The position numbers and the translations under genes were made by a program. This document shows, one piece after another, positions 28,973 to 39,482 of a stretch of 64,000 bases of DNA; the first letter of the stretch is position 1; the number at the start of each line of letters is the position of its first letter. Location: positions 124,001 to 188,000 of the forward strand of contig JANQNG010000031.1 in assembly GCA_028279685.1 (NCBI GenBank). The letters are read 5' to 3'. Below the pieces are notes generated by a model, which was given only the letters and a program-made list of their open reading frames with translations, was not told the origin of the DNA and made no database searches. Source of the stretch: Candidatus Nanoarchaeia archaeon (GTDB lineage: Archaea > Nanobdellota > Nanobdellia > Woesearchaeales > SKIA01).

Positions 28973-29951
28973 AATATTCTTCTTCATCTACTTTGAAATA
29001 ATGCATTTGATGTTCTTTTGTTATAGAAAGCGTTGCATAATCTGTAATATAGTCTGAAAATTCATTTCTTATCTTTCTAAGCAGCTCATCAAATATCCTC
29101 TGTGTTGGAGGCTCTAATTCAACAATAAGATCAAACCTCCCAATCGTATCGAAAACAAACGTTACATATTTCAGCTCTTTGCAGAAATGGATAAATTTCC
29201 TTTTCAGAGATTCATCAAGACTTCGAAAACTGAAAAGCATTTGAGAAAGAAGAAATCCATATTTTTCCTTGTTCAATAAAGGTCTGCATGTTTGTATTAC
29301 TCCATCTTTCCTGAGTTTTCTTAGACGGTATTTCACCACATCTACAGTAGATCTTATTTTCTCTGCAATTTCAGTAACTGGCATTCTTCCTTTATCCATG
29401 ATGATCCTCAGAATACGAAAATCTATTCTATCTATTTCCACATACTCCTCACGAATACTTCCAAAATCCAATTCTCCTATTTCTTTATTTGGAAGCAAGA
29501 ATGCTCTTGTAAAATGAGGTAATCTAATAGTCATCTGTACATTTCTTTCTGCAATAAATTCACCATATTTTTCAGTTATTTTTGATAAGATCTCTGAGAA
29601 ATGAATATTGCTCTTTGCAATAGTTGAAAATATCAAATCAAATTCACCTGTACAGCTTGCAAGCCATAAAATATTATCAAGGCTTTTCAAATAATCAATA
29701 AGCTCTTTCTCTTTTTCTTCAGAAAGTTTCTGAAATCTAAACTGTGTTTCATAATGATAGAATCCAATTTTAGCAATATCAACAACAGTAACGAAATACT
29801 GGATGATTTTATTATCAATTAAACGCTGCATACGATAACGTACTACTTCTTGGCTCGTACCTATCTCTTTTGCTAATTGCGCATAGGAACGCCTCGCATC
29901 TACATCAAGTGCATAAATCAATTTCCTGTCAAGCAAATCTAATTCCACCAA
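28962..29951 (-). CDS. Tandem-domain Lrp/AsnC-family regulator
   Basis: LDLLDRKLIYALDVDARRSYAQLAKEIGTSQEVVRYRMQRL and IDRIDFRILRIIMDKGRMPVTEIAEKIRSTVDVVKYRLRKL. Confidence 0.9.
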   Translation of the reverse strand: MVELDLLDRKLIYALDVDARRSYAQLAKEIGTSQEVVRYRMQRLIDNKIIQYFVTVVDIAKIGFYHYETQFRFQKLSEEKEKELIDYLKSLDNILWLASCTGEFDLIFSTIAKSNIHFSEILSKITEKYGEFIAERNVQMTIRLPHFTRAFLLPNKEIGELDFGSIREEYVEIDRIDFRILRIIMDKGRMPVTEIAEKIRSTVDVVKYRLRKLRKDGVIQTCRPLLNKEKYGFLLSQMLFSFRSLDESLKRKFIHFCKELKYVTFVFDTIGRFDLIVELEPPTQRIFDELLRKIRNEFSDYITDYATLSITKEHQMHYFKVDEEEYFNK

Positions 29952-30067
29952 AAACCAGAAAAGTGGAATTATTATTTAAATTTTACCTTTTTCAGTAAAA
30001 AAATGATGATAAATTTAATATAATGTGGTTTGTCACCACATTGTAACAACTAATTCGGAGGGATATT

Positions 30068-31183
30068 ATGAAACATATCATCATATTAACACTATTGGTT
30101 TTAAGTATAACTGCCTGTACAACAGAGAATGTTGTACAAGAACAGGAAGAATATATCACAATAGGATTTATTGGACCATTGACAGGAGAGATTGCAAACT
30201 GGGGAATTTCTTCACAAAGAGGAATTGAAATTGCAGTAAATGAAATTCAGGAAATAGATGGTAAAAAAATAAAAATTATTTACGAGGACGATATGTGCGA
30301 AGCAAAAAATACCATTACTTCATTAAACAAATTAACCAACATAGATAATGTAGATATTATCATAGGTCCGATCTGTTCAGGAGCGACATTAGCAGCAGCA
30401 CCTGTTGCAGAACAAAACAAGAAATTACTTTTCTCGCCAGTTGCTACAACACCTGCAATAACAGATGCGGGAGATTACATTTTCAGAAATTCAATATCTG
30501 ATGCTTTTCAAGGAATTTTTATTGCAGATTATACAATTGAAAAAATAGATGCGAAAAAAGTTGGTGTGTTATACGCAAGCAATGATTTTGGGCAGGCAAT
30601 TTATGAAACCTTCAGTCAAGAATTCAAGAAGAAAGGAGGATATATCATTCAAGCAGATATGTACGATTTTCCTAATGAAAAAGATTTTAGAACAGATCTC
30701 ATTAAAATGAGAGATGCTAATATTGAAGCACTTGTTCTTTTCAATTATGGTGATGAAGGAGGATTAATCGCGAAACAAGCAAGAGAGCTTGGATTGGATG
30801 TTCAGATTGTTGGATGTGATATGTTAGGATCTGATGATATTGTTGAAATTGCTGGAGGTGCTATTGAAGGCGCTATATTTTCCTGGCCAGCATTAGATGA
30901 AGAAGATCCAAAAGTGAAAGCATTCATGCTGATATTTGAAAACATTTATGGTGAAAAGCCAGCAGTACCTACCGCTGCAGCTAACTCTTACGATGTTGTG
31001 TACATTTTGAAAGAAGCTTTTGAGACCGCAGGCACTGACGTAGATGCAGTAAAGGATTACCTTTACACCATTCAGAACTATGAAGGTGTAGGCGGTCTTA
31101 CAAGCTTCGACCACAACGGAGATGTAAGCAAGCCGTTAAGCATGAACAAGATTAAAGACGGGCAATTTTTGCCTGTTGATTAA
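30068..31183 (+). CDS. LivJ-like amino-acid ABC transporter substrate-binding lipoprotein
   Basis: MKHIIILTLLVLSITACTTE lipobox; ITIGFIGPLTGEIANWGISSQRGIEIAVNEIQ; related to both halves of the 846 gene. Confidence 0.9.
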   Translation: MKHIIILTLLVLSITACTTENVVQEQEEYITIGFIGPLTGEIANWGISSQRGIEIAVNEIQEIDGKKIKIIYEDDMCEAKNTITSLNKLTNIDNVDIIIGPICSGATLAAAPVAEQNKKLLFSPVATTPAITDAGDYIFRNSISDAFQGIFIADYTIEKIDAKKVGVLYASNDFGQAIYETFSQEFKKKGGYIIQADMYDFPNEKDFRTDLIKMRDANIEALVLFNYGDEGGLIAKQARELGLDVQIVGCDMLGSDDIVEIAGGAIEGAIFSWPALDEEDPKVKAFMLIFENIYGEKPAVPTAAANSYDVVYILKEAFETAGTDVDAVKDYLYTIQNYEGVGGLTSFDHNGDVSKPLSMNKIKDGQFLPVD

Positions 31184-31302
31184 TTTTTTCTTTTTGTAGT
31201 TAACATAAAAGTTCATAACAAAAACTACATCACATGCAACCTGCCTTAATCATCTCTTTGAGAATAAGCTTGATTAAAAACTGTAAGAAAAAATACATTT
31301 TT

Positions 31303-31629
31303 CTATGCTAATAATAATGCTATATCTACTGCTATGAGTTCTATGAATAAATTCAATAATGGTATCAAGGAGATTATTATTGCAGCCCAATATCTTTTTT
31401 TCCAGATAAAGAACCATGATAAACTAATTGATATTATTAGTATAAAAGGATAGGACATCAAACTATAATAAAGAACCTGTCTTACTGCTTCATTCTGATT
31501 CGCAAATTCTAATGTATTAGTCAATAAAAAAGACATTATTAGTATACTTGGAAATAGGAAAATCCCCCATATTACTGAGAATAGTATTACAATTTTCTTC
31601 ATTATTTTGTGAAATTTCTCCGGGTTCAT
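31303..31629 (-). CDS. Small membrane protein
   Basis: 108 aa, three hydrophobic segments, downstream of P-type ATPase. Confidence 0.55.
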   Translation of the reverse strand: MNPEKFHKIMKKIVILFSVIWGIFLFPSILIMSFLLTNTLEFANQNEAVRQVLYYSLMSYPFILIISISLSWFFIWKKRYWAAIIISLIPLLNLFIELIAVDIALLLA

Positions 31630-31632
31630 TTT

Positions 31633-34359
31633 CTATTCAACATTTATTTCTAATCCTTTTAATTTTTTTTGTTCTTTGAATTCGCTCTTAATCAATGCTT
31701 TTATTGTTTCTGCAACAACTATGACCAAGCTACTTACAGCAATTACAGTCAACCATTCTTTCAAGTTCAATGCAGTGGTTTGGAATATGCTTTGCCCGAG
31801 TCCAGTATAGATTGCTAGGACTGTGAGGATCAAGGAGGTTAATACTGCAATAAAAATGTATTTGTTTCCAAAGAACCTTTTATTGAATATTGTTGTGTGC
31901 AGCGATCTGGCGTTGAATGAGTGCATCAGTTCAAACATTATTAGTGTCGCAAAGGCAACTGTTCTTGCTTTCTCTATTCCGCCACCTGTTATGTTTAACT
32001 CCCATAAGAACAATGCCAGAGTTCCAAACAAGAGCAATGGCACCAATACAAATATCTTCAAAAGGATATAATGTGATAACAACTTCTCATCTGGGTTCCT
32101 GGGCCTTTGTTTCATCACCTTTAGATGAGTCTTCTCTATGCTTAGAGCTAAAGCAGGGAAGGTACTTGTTATTAAGTTAATAAATAGTATCATAAGAGCA
32201 GTCAGAGGAGTCAACAGGCCAATCACTACCGTCAATAGTATCAACAACACTTCTGTTGCATTTCCGGTTAGAAGGTAATATATGAAACGTCTTATATTGC
32301 TATATATCGTTCTCCCTTCTTTTATGGCCCTTACTATTGTAGAAAAATGATCATCGGTAAGTATCATATTAGATGCTTCTCTAGCCACATCTGTGCCTGT
32401 TTTTCCCATACTGACACCAATATCTGCTTTTTTCAATGAAGGCGCATCATTGACTCCATCGCCAGTCATGGCCACAATCTCCCCTTTTCTTTGTAATGAA
32501 CTTACAATCCTGAATTTATGATCTGGTGTTGTTCTGGAAAAGATAGTGACTTTATGTATTAGCTTATCAAGTTCTTCATCAGATAGTTTGTCAAGTTCAT
32601 GACCTTCAATAACCATATCTTTCTCTGATGTTATTATTCCTAATTTTTTTCCTACGCTTTCAGCAGTCTTCTTATTATCTCCAGTTATCATTATTACCTT
32701 GACATTTGCACTCTGACATTCTTCTATTGCCTTATATGCTTCTTCTCTTATAGGATCATCTATTCCGACCAATCCTTCAAAAACAAATCCTTTCTCAGTA
32801 CTATCTTGTTTTTTATTGAAGTCTTTTGTTGCAAATGCTAGAACTCTAAAAGTCAGATAGCTATATTTGTATGCTTGATTCTTAATATTTCCTTTATCTT
32901 TATCTGTTAATTTTTTTATTCCTTTAGAAGTCCTTATGTAATCGCATTTGTTTATTACTTTTCCCAAAGCACCTTTCAAATATGCTGTTTTTTTCCCTTT
33001 ATACTCATTTATACTTATCATAAATTTCTCAAAAGGGTCAAATGGCACTTCCTCAACTTGTTTGTTTTCTTTTCTTATCAGATGATCATTATAATCTGCG
33101 CTTTTTGCCAGAGAAAGAATTGATCCCTCAGTAGGTTCTCCTGAAAGCTTCCAATCACTACCTTCAAGATTCAAGTTCGCATTATTGCATAAAATGCAAT
33201 TTTCGAAGAACTTAGAATATTTTTTGAAATAATCTATTTGTATCTCTTTTTCATTGATGAAGAATTTGTTTTCTGGACTATAGCCATGTCCTTTGACTTT
33301 CACCTCAGTTCCATCTGCAAAAAATATCCTTTCAACTCTCATCTTATTTTCAGTTAGAGTTCCTGTTTTGTCTGTACAGATAACTGTCGTTGTACCTAAG
33401 GTTTCAACAGCACTTAAATCTTTGACTATTGCATTCTTTCTAGCCATTCTTTTGACTCCATTAGATAGCCCCATTGTCAAAGCTAATGGAAAACTCTCTG
33501 GAATTCCTGATACTGCCATAGCACTCACAAGCATCAAAGATGCAAATATTCCAAAATCTTTCCCCATAAGTACTAAGAATAAAATGGCGCAGGCAAATAA
33601 TACGAATACACCAATATTTTTACTCATTCCATCAATCTGTTTTTGTAATGGACTCTTCTGAAACCCTATCTTTTTCAATGTCAAGGATATTTTTCCGATC
33701 TCTGATTTTAGTCCTGTCGCAACCACTACACCAAGTCCATTCCCATTTGTTATGCTTGTTCCTGCAAAAAGCATATCTTCTTGGTCGCTTACAAGCACAT
33801 CTTCTTCTTTGATCTCAGCAACACGTTTGTATTTTTGGACAGATTCTCCTGTCAATATGGATTCATCAGCAGATATTCCTTTTGATTCTAATAGCCTTAA
33901 ATCTGCGGGAACAATCATTCCTCTTTTTAGAAAAATGATATCTCCAATCACAAGTTCTTCTTTATCAATCTGGATTTTTTTACCATCACGTAAGACTTCA
34001 ATATGTTTAACTGCCAGTTTTGAGAGGGCTTTTAATGACTTTCCAGCATGGTATTCTTGTAAAAAACCAAAAATTCCTGTGAATAATATTATAACCAATA
34101 TAACTATGAATTCAATTATATGATCTGAAAAGAAAGATATTAATGCACTCACTAAGAGAATGTATATCAGTATTGAATTGAAGTTTCTGAATAAAAGCTT
34201 AAGAACTTTATTCTTTTCATCTTGAGCAAGAGAATTTGGCCCATTTAGTTTCAGTCTTTTTTCTGCTTCATGGGAACTTAAACCCTTTGAGGTTGAATCT
34301 AGTTCTAATAATGTTTCACTTGTTGTCTTTGAATACCATTTGATATTTGAATCTTCCAT
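31633..34359 (-). CDS. P-type cation-transporting ATPase (Ca2+-ATPase-like)
   Basis: ICTDKTGTLTENKM phosphorylation site, LTGES, MTGDGVNDAPSLKKADIGVSMG. Confidence 0.94.
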   Translation of the reverse strand: MEDSNIKWYSKTTSETLLELDSTSKGLSSHEAEKRLKLNGPNSLAQDEKNKVLKLLFRNFNSILIYILLVSALISFFSDHIIEFIVILVIILFTGIFGFLQEYHAGKSLKALSKLAVKHIEVLRDGKKIQIDKEELVIGDIIFLKRGMIVPADLRLLESKGISADESILTGESVQKYKRVAEIKEEDVLVSDQEDMLFAGTSITNGNGLGVVVATGLKSEIGKISLTLKKIGFQKSPLQKQIDGMSKNIGVFVLFACAILFLVLMGKDFGIFASLMLVSAMAVSGIPESFPLALTMGLSNGVKRMARKNAIVKDLSAVETLGTTTVICTDKTGTLTENKMRVERIFFADGTEVKVKGHGYSPENKFFINEKEIQIDYFKKYSKFFENCILCNNANLNLEGSDWKLSGEPTEGSILSLAKSADYNDHLIRKENKQVEEVPFDPFEKFMISINEYKGKKTAYLKGALGKVINKCDYIRTSKGIKKLTDKDKGNIKNQAYKYSYLTFRVLAFATKDFNKKQDSTEKGFVFEGLVGIDDPIREEAYKAIEECQSANVKVIMITGDNKKTAESVGKKLGIITSEKDMVIEGHELDKLSDEELDKLIHKVTIFSRTTPDHKFRIVSSLQRKGEIVAMTGDGVNDAPSLKKADIGVSMGKTGTDVAREASNMILTDDHFSTIVRAIKEGRTIYSNIRRFIYYLLTGNATEVLLILLTVVIGLLTPLTALMILFINLITSTFPALALSIEKTHLKVMKQRPRNPDEKLLSHYILLKIFVLVPLLLFGTLALFLWELNITGGGIEKARTVAFATLIMFELMHSFNARSLHTTIFNKRFFGNKYIFIAVLTSLILTVLAIYTGLGQSIFQTTALNLKEWLTVIAVSSLVIVVAETIKALIKSEFKEQKKLKGLEINVE

Positions 34360-34370
34360 CTTAAGCGTTT

Positions 34371-34706
34371 CTATAGTTTTTTTATAATCAAATCATATAC
34401 TTTGAGCAAATCTTTCATCTCTTTTACTTTTAAAGAATAGCATCTCTCTTTTCCCATATCATGAAACTCAAGTATTCCTAGATCGTAAAGCAGTTTTAGA
34501 TGTTTTGAAGCAGAAGATTCAGATATATCAAGCTCATCCGCTATCAAATGGACAGGGCGATCTGGTTTTTTAGAAAGGATGTGCAATATATCCCTTCTGA
34601 CTTTCGATCTTATTGCTCTAGCTAGTTTTTCATCAGGCATAGGCTTATCTCGAAATCCCAATATATAAATATTTCTATGTTGCCCAACTTGGAAACATAT
34701 GGTCAA
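34371..34706 (-). CDS. ArsR-family HTH regulator
   Basis: RAIRSKVRRDILHILSKKPDRPVHLIADELDISESSASKHLKLLYDLGILEFHDMGKERCYSLK; true start may be internal Met (MPDEK). Confidence 0.82.
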   Translation of the reverse strand: MTICFQVGQHRNIYILGFRDKPMPDEKLARAIRSKVRRDILHILSKKPDRPVHLIADELDISESSASKHLKLLYDLGILEFHDMGKERCYSLKVKEMKDLLKVYDLIIKKL

Positions 34707-34854
34707 AAATTGGTTTAGTAGATAACCACATAAAATTTTTTAATCTAATCAGCATTTAGGAATTGCACCAAAAGGATTCTATCGTGTTAATCCCAAATCA
34801 CAAGAAAGTCGTGATTTCTACAAAACTTGGACAAAGCACAAAATGATGAATTGT

Positions 34855-37800
34855 TTATTCTTCACTTTCTTTTACATCGCCGTTGTCTTCTTTGACAATG
34901 TTAGCCATAGCAACAACTCTATCGCCAGGAGACATCTTCATCAATCTGACTCCTTGCGTATTACGTCCAATAACAGAAATATTCTCAGTTGATGTTCTTA
35001 TTACAATTCCTTTCTGAGAAATAAACATAACTTCATCATCGCCGTTGACAGCTCTAGCTGAAACTACTCTTCCATTACGCGTAGAGCAAATAATATTGAT
35101 AACACCTTTACCGCCGCGATTGATTAATCTATATTCAGATATTTTTGTACGTTTTCCGTAGCCGTTCTCAGTAATAGTTAACAAATTCTTCAGATCATTG
35201 GCGCGAGTCATTGCCACAACATAATCTCCTTTCTCCAGTGTAACACCTTTTACTCCTCGAGCTGCTCTGCCTATAGGCCGCGCATCTTGCTCATTGAATT
35301 TGACTGCTTTTCCCAAAGCTGTAGCAATCAATATCTGATCTCTTCCTCTTGTACGCAACACATTCACTAAGTTATCAGAAGCATCGAGATTAATCGCAAT
35401 AATACCCCCCGCACGAGGCCTTGCATAAGCACTAAGCACCGTCTTCTTCACCACACCCTCTTTTGTACACATCAATAAATATTCATCATCTTTGAATTCT
35501 CTAACAGGAATCATAGCAGTGACCTTCTCATCTGCTTTCGTGCCAATTAAATTGACCACAGCACGACCTTTTGATGTTCTTGAAGCTTCAGGAATCTGAT
35601 ATACTTTGCTCCAATACACACGACCTTTATCGGTAAAGAACAATAAGGTAGCATGCGTATTTGCGATAAAGAGATGTTCTGTGAAATCCTCTTCTTTATG
35701 TCGTGCTCCTATAACTCCTTTGCCTCCTCTTCTTTGTACTTTATAGGTATCAATAGGTAATCTCTTTATGTATCCTCTATGCGAAACCGTAATAACCATA
35801 TCTTCCTCTTCAATGAGATCCTCCATTACAAAATTATTGATCTCTTCAAGATCTATCTCTGTTCTTCTCTCATCACCATAGGTTTCCATAATCTCTGTCA
35901 GCTCATCCTTGATGATATCAAGCACTTTTTCTTTTGAAGCAAGGATTGTTTTTAGTTCCTTAATCAATTTTAGCGTATTTTGTAACTCCTCTCGAATCTT
36001 TGCCTGCTCGAGATTTGTTAAGCGTTGAAGTTTCATATCAAGGATTGCCTGGCTTTGCTTCTCAGTTAATTGAAAATTTGACATCAACTGTTCTTTTGCT
36101 TGTGCAGCGTCCTTTGCCTTCTTAATTAATCGTATAACCATATCAAGATTATCTAATGCAATAGATAGCCCCTCAAGAATATGTGCTTTTTCTTCTGCTT
36201 TCTTAAGCTCATAGCGAGTACGACGGACAACAACTTCCACACGATGATCGATGAATACTTTTAACGATTCTTTTAGCGTTAACGTTACAGGTTTTCCATC
36301 CACGATAGCAAGCATAATTATGCTGAATGTTGATTGTAATCTGGTATGTTTGAATAATGCGTTTTTCACTACGTCAATATTAGCATCTTTTCTCAGTTCA
36401 ATAACAATACGCAGTCCCTTTCTATCAGACTCGTCACGAAGATCAGAAATACCTTCAATGCGCTTATCTCTCACACCATTAGCTATCTCTTCAACAAGCA
36501 ATGATTTATCGATCATATAAGGAATCTCAGAAACAATCAATCTTCTCTTGCCTGCTTTTTCTTCTACTTCCATTTTGGAACGTACAATCGCTTTTCCACG
36601 GCCAGTCTGATATGCTTGCAACACACCACTTCTTCCGCAGATAATACCTCCTGTAGGAAAGTCAGGACCTTGGACAATCTTAGCTAATTCTAAATTGTTG
36701 AGATCAGGATCTTCTATAAGCTCAATAGCAGCTTTAGAAACCTCCCTGAGATTATGAGGTGGAATATTGGTAGCCATGCCTACCGCGATGCCAGAACTTC
36801 CATTGACAAGCAAATTCGGAAACTTCGCAGGCAACACTACAGGCTCTTTCTCTGAACCGTCAAAATTCTCCACCATTTCAACAGTTTCTTTATCCAAGTC
36901 CTGAAGCATTTCCTCAGCAATCTTCGACATACGAGCTTCAGTGTTGTGATTGATGAACCCATTAGCCACAAAAGAATGACATTTACTATCAACTTTAACT
37001 GAAAATACTTCTTCTTTTCCCGAGTTTTTAACAGAAACTACTTTGCTGAACAAATAATTCTGTTTAAGCAAGAGAGTCAAGAGTTTTTTATCATTAGAGT
37101 CAAGCAAAGAAATAATTTTCTCAAAATATTTATCAACCATATTATATCTGTCAATATTGTGCTTCTTCAAATACGTTGATTTGTATTTTTTTCTGAGATA
37201 ATAAGCAACATAAGGTATGAAATCTGTTTTGCTCATTCTATCCGAATTCATTAACCTGACTTGCTCTAATTTTTTGCTCTTTTTTTCCGAAAAGAATCCT
37301 ATTTCTCTCTTGAAAGAAACAATCGCATCTCTTCCCAGAAGACGAAGTTTGAAACAATTATTTCTTTTATCAGTATCTTGAGCAGCAGTGGCAATCCCAA
37401 ACTGAAGAAGAAGTGTTTTCAATTGCGATATAAGCTTCTTGCTTTTTGAGTGATATGCAAGTTCTATTGATTTTCCTCCATGTCTCTTGTCAGTATTAAC
37501 ATTTACTGAGCCGTCTCCTTCAAAAAGACCTTTTAGAAATGCAGCAATATGCTGTTTTTTAGATTCAAGAACAGAAAAGGGTATTCTTTTATCTCCTGAA
37601 GCAGCATTCTTCAAACCAATATTCTCAAAAAACTGTACAACTTTCTGCTCATAGACGGAAAGTTCTCTACAACCTCCTCTAACATCTCTTTCATAGATTT
37701 GTATCCCTTTGAAAATTCTCTTGATTGACAATCTGACTTTGTTGTAAAAGTCCTTATCTTTGTTATTAAAGAGAATTTGTTTCTTATGAAAGCTTCCTTC

Positions 37801-38688
37801 ACTCACAAGAGCACCAAGAATAAAAGCTAAATCATTACTCATCTCATCTGGAAGATTAACATCATTTCTGTATCCCTTCTTTGGATAAAATTTTTTAAGA
37901 TTACATGATTTGCTTGAGAATATTGAAGCGTTCCTGTTCAATACAACATAGTCTCCTTTTTTGACATCTCTAAGAAGTTTCCAGGAAAAAGTTGGTCTTC
38001 CCTTTTCCGGAATCCAACAAAGAACTGGGTGATTTTCTGATCCTTTAAGATCGTATCCTAACGCTGTATTAATATGACGTATCTTATGCCTTCCTGAATT
38101 GAAGAACTTAACTGCCTTATTTCTCTTGCCATGCATAGAGAGAATCGTGAGATCGATAGGAGCTTCTTTTCTGGAAGATACGGTTTCTATTGGTATCAAG
38201 CCTTTATCAGTCTGTATCAGAGTATCTCCAGCTACACAGTATCTCATAGCTGCTGCTCTATCACCATCAATATTGCCGAAGTTACCCTGTCCTTGAATCA
38301 AAGGATATCTGAGAGAGAAATTTTGAGCCATACGCACCAAAGCATCATAGACTGCAGAGTCTCCATGAGGATGATATTTACCTAATACCTCTCCTACAAT
38401 ACGAGCGCATTTCTTGAAAGATGAGCTATATTTCAATCCTAATCCTTGCATCCCATAAAGAATACGCTTATGCACAGGTTTTAATCCATCTCGAGCATCA
38501 GGTAAAGCACGACCTACAATGACACTCATGGAATAGTCTAAATATGATTTTTTCATCTCTTTTTCTATGCTTGAATCTATAAGGTTCTCAGAAGAGGTAT
38601 TTTCTTCAGTGTGTTCACTATCTTCTTTTGTTTTTTTTGGTGCCATTTTATGCTTTTTTCCCGTCGAGAAAACGAGTGTTTTTCCCAC
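34855..38688 (-). CDS. gyrA: DNA gyrase subunit A, intein-containing
   Basis: [33 protein letters not shown]; catalytic [16 protein letters not shown] split by intein; C-terminal GyrA beta-pinwheel repeats. Start could be internal ATG at 38646. Confidence 0.95.
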   Translation of the reverse strand: MGKTLVFSTGKKHKMAPKKTKEDSEHTEENTSSENLIDSSIEKEMKKSYLDYSMSVIVGRALPDARDGLKPVHKRILYGMQGLGLKYSSSFKKCARIVGEVLGKYHPHGDSAVYDALVRMAQNFSLRYPLIQGQGNFGNIDGDRAAAMRYCVAGDTLIQTDKGLIPIETVSSRKEAPIDLTILSMHGKRNKAVKFFNSGRHKIRHINTALGYDLKGSENHPVLCWIPEKGRPTFSWKLLRDVKKGDYVVLNRNASIFSSKSCNLKKFYPKKGYRNDVNLPDEMSNDLAFILGALVSEGSFHKKQILFNNKDKDFYNKVRLSIKRIFKGIQIYERDVRGGCRELSVYEQKVVQFFENIGLKNAASGDKRIPFSVLESKKQHIAAFLKGLFEGDGSVNVNTDKRHGGKSIELAYHSKSKKLISQLKTLLLQFGIATAAQDTDKRNNCFKLRLLGRDAIVSFKREIGFFSEKKSKKLEQVRLMNSDRMSKTDFIPYVAYYLRKKYKSTYLKKHNIDRYNMVDKYFEKIISLLDSNDKKLLTLLLKQNYLFSKVVSVKNSGKEEVFSVKVDSKCHSFVANGFINHNTEARMSKIAEEMLQDLDKETVEMVENFDGSEKEPVVLPAKFPNLLVNGSSGIAVGMATNIPPHNLREVSKAAIELIEDPDLNNLELAKIVQGPDFPTGGIICGRSGVLQAYQTGRGKAIVRSKMEVEEKAGKRRLIVSEIPYMIDKSLLVEEIANGVRDKRIEGISDLRDESDRKGLRIVIELRKDANIDVVKNALFKHTRLQSTFSIIMLAIVDGKPVTLTLKESLKVFIDHRVEVVVRRTRYELKKAEEKAHILEGLSIALDNLDMVIRLIKKAKDAAQAKEQLMSNFQLTEKQSQAILDMKLQRLTNLEQAKIREELQNTLKLIKELKTILASKEKVLDIIKDELTEIMETYGDERRTEIDLEEINNFVMEDLIEEEDMVITVSHRGYIKRLPIDTYKVQRRGGKGVIGARHKEEDFTEHLFIANTHATLLFFTDKGRVYWSKVYQIPEASRTSKGRAVVNLIGTKADEKVTAMIPVREFKDDEYLLMCTKEGVVKKTVLSAYARPRAGGIIAINLDASDNLVNVLRTRGRDQILIATALGKAVKFNEQDARPIGRAARGVKGVTLEKGDYVVAMTRANDLKNLLTITENGYGKRTKISEYRLINRGGKGVINIICSTRNGRVVSARAVNGDDEVMFISQKGIVIRTSTENISVIGRNTQGVRLMKMSPGDRVVAMANIVKEDNGDVKESEE
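36943..38238 (-). mobile_element. Intein with LAGLIDADG (DOD) homing-endonuclease motifs inside gyrA
   Basis: Cys1 ([18 protein letters not shown]), [14 protein letters not shown] and [15 protein letters not shown] blocks, C-terminal [11 protein letters not shown] followed by T; 432 aa. Confidence 0.94.
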
Positions 38689-38755
38689 CTGTTTTGATAG
38701 GTAAAGAGAACGCTTTTAGGTTTATAAAGTTGATGGTAGGAGGTTTATAAATAAA

Positions 38756-39211
38756 CTATCTGTTAGCATCGAAATAATCAATCACTGGAATAACTTCTTC
38801 TATGATCGTTTCATTGATTAGATGACCTAACTGACATTTCTCAGCAATAGTAGATACATCAAAACCATATTCTTCTTTCAATGTTTTCCGATCAAGTTGA
38901 CCTTTAGAAATCATAACAATAGGAACGCGTCTATTTCGAAGGATTTCTATAAGACGCAATGGAAAAGCTTCACGATATTTTTCATCAGCATATTTCTCAA
39001 TTCCCGGCAATGTATAACCACCATACCCTGAATCACTTATTATTGCTGCAGTTATATCTTCAGGGTTATGAATAGCATCTAACGTACTAAGAGTTTTTAC
39101 AGGATCTCCTTCATCAATACATTGATGCCCTTTTTCTTTCAACATACTATCTAAAAATAAGGTAAACAAGAAATATCCCACATTAGCACCTAAATAAAGT
39201 ACTTTTCCCAT
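38756..39211 (-). CDS. Hypothetical protein, receiver-like fold possible
   Basis: MGKVLYLGANVGYFLFTLFLDSMLKEKGHQC ... AAIISDSGYGGY ... VPIVMISKG pattern. Confidence 0.5.
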   Translation of the reverse strand: MGKVLYLGANVGYFLFTLFLDSMLKEKGHQCIDEGDPVKTLSTLDAIHNPEDITAAIISDSGYGGYTLPGIEKYADEKYREAFPLRLIEILRNRRVPIVMISKGQLDRKTLKEEYGFDVSTIAEKCQLGHLINETIIEEVIPVIDYFDANR

Positions 39212-39263
39212 ATACTGTGAAACAATAAATAATATTTAAACTTATTCAAATTTTATAAATAAG

Positions 39264-39419
39264 TTATTTTATTTGCACAATCCTTGAACTATTTGCATTG
39301 CTATGCACCACAAAGTATCTGCCACAGTACACGCAGCGTTTATTTCTACCAGCTACTTTGTGTTTCATCGGCATATACTTCATTCTGTTTCCACATCCAG
39401 GGCATTGTACAACAAACAT
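39264..39419 (-). CDS. Small zinc-ribbon protein (51 aa)
   Basis: Not in ORF track; MFVVQCPGCGNRMKYMPMKHKVAGRNKRCVYCGRYFVVHSNANSSRIVQIK with two CxxC knuckles. Confidence 0.72.
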   Translation of the reverse strand: MFVVQCPGCGNRMKYMPMKHKVAGRNKRCVYCGRYFVVHSNANSSRIVQIK

Positions 39420-39482
39420 ACAATCATTCAACAAAAGATCTATATAAACTCATGGAGCAAAGATGTCCAGTGAATTAATCAG

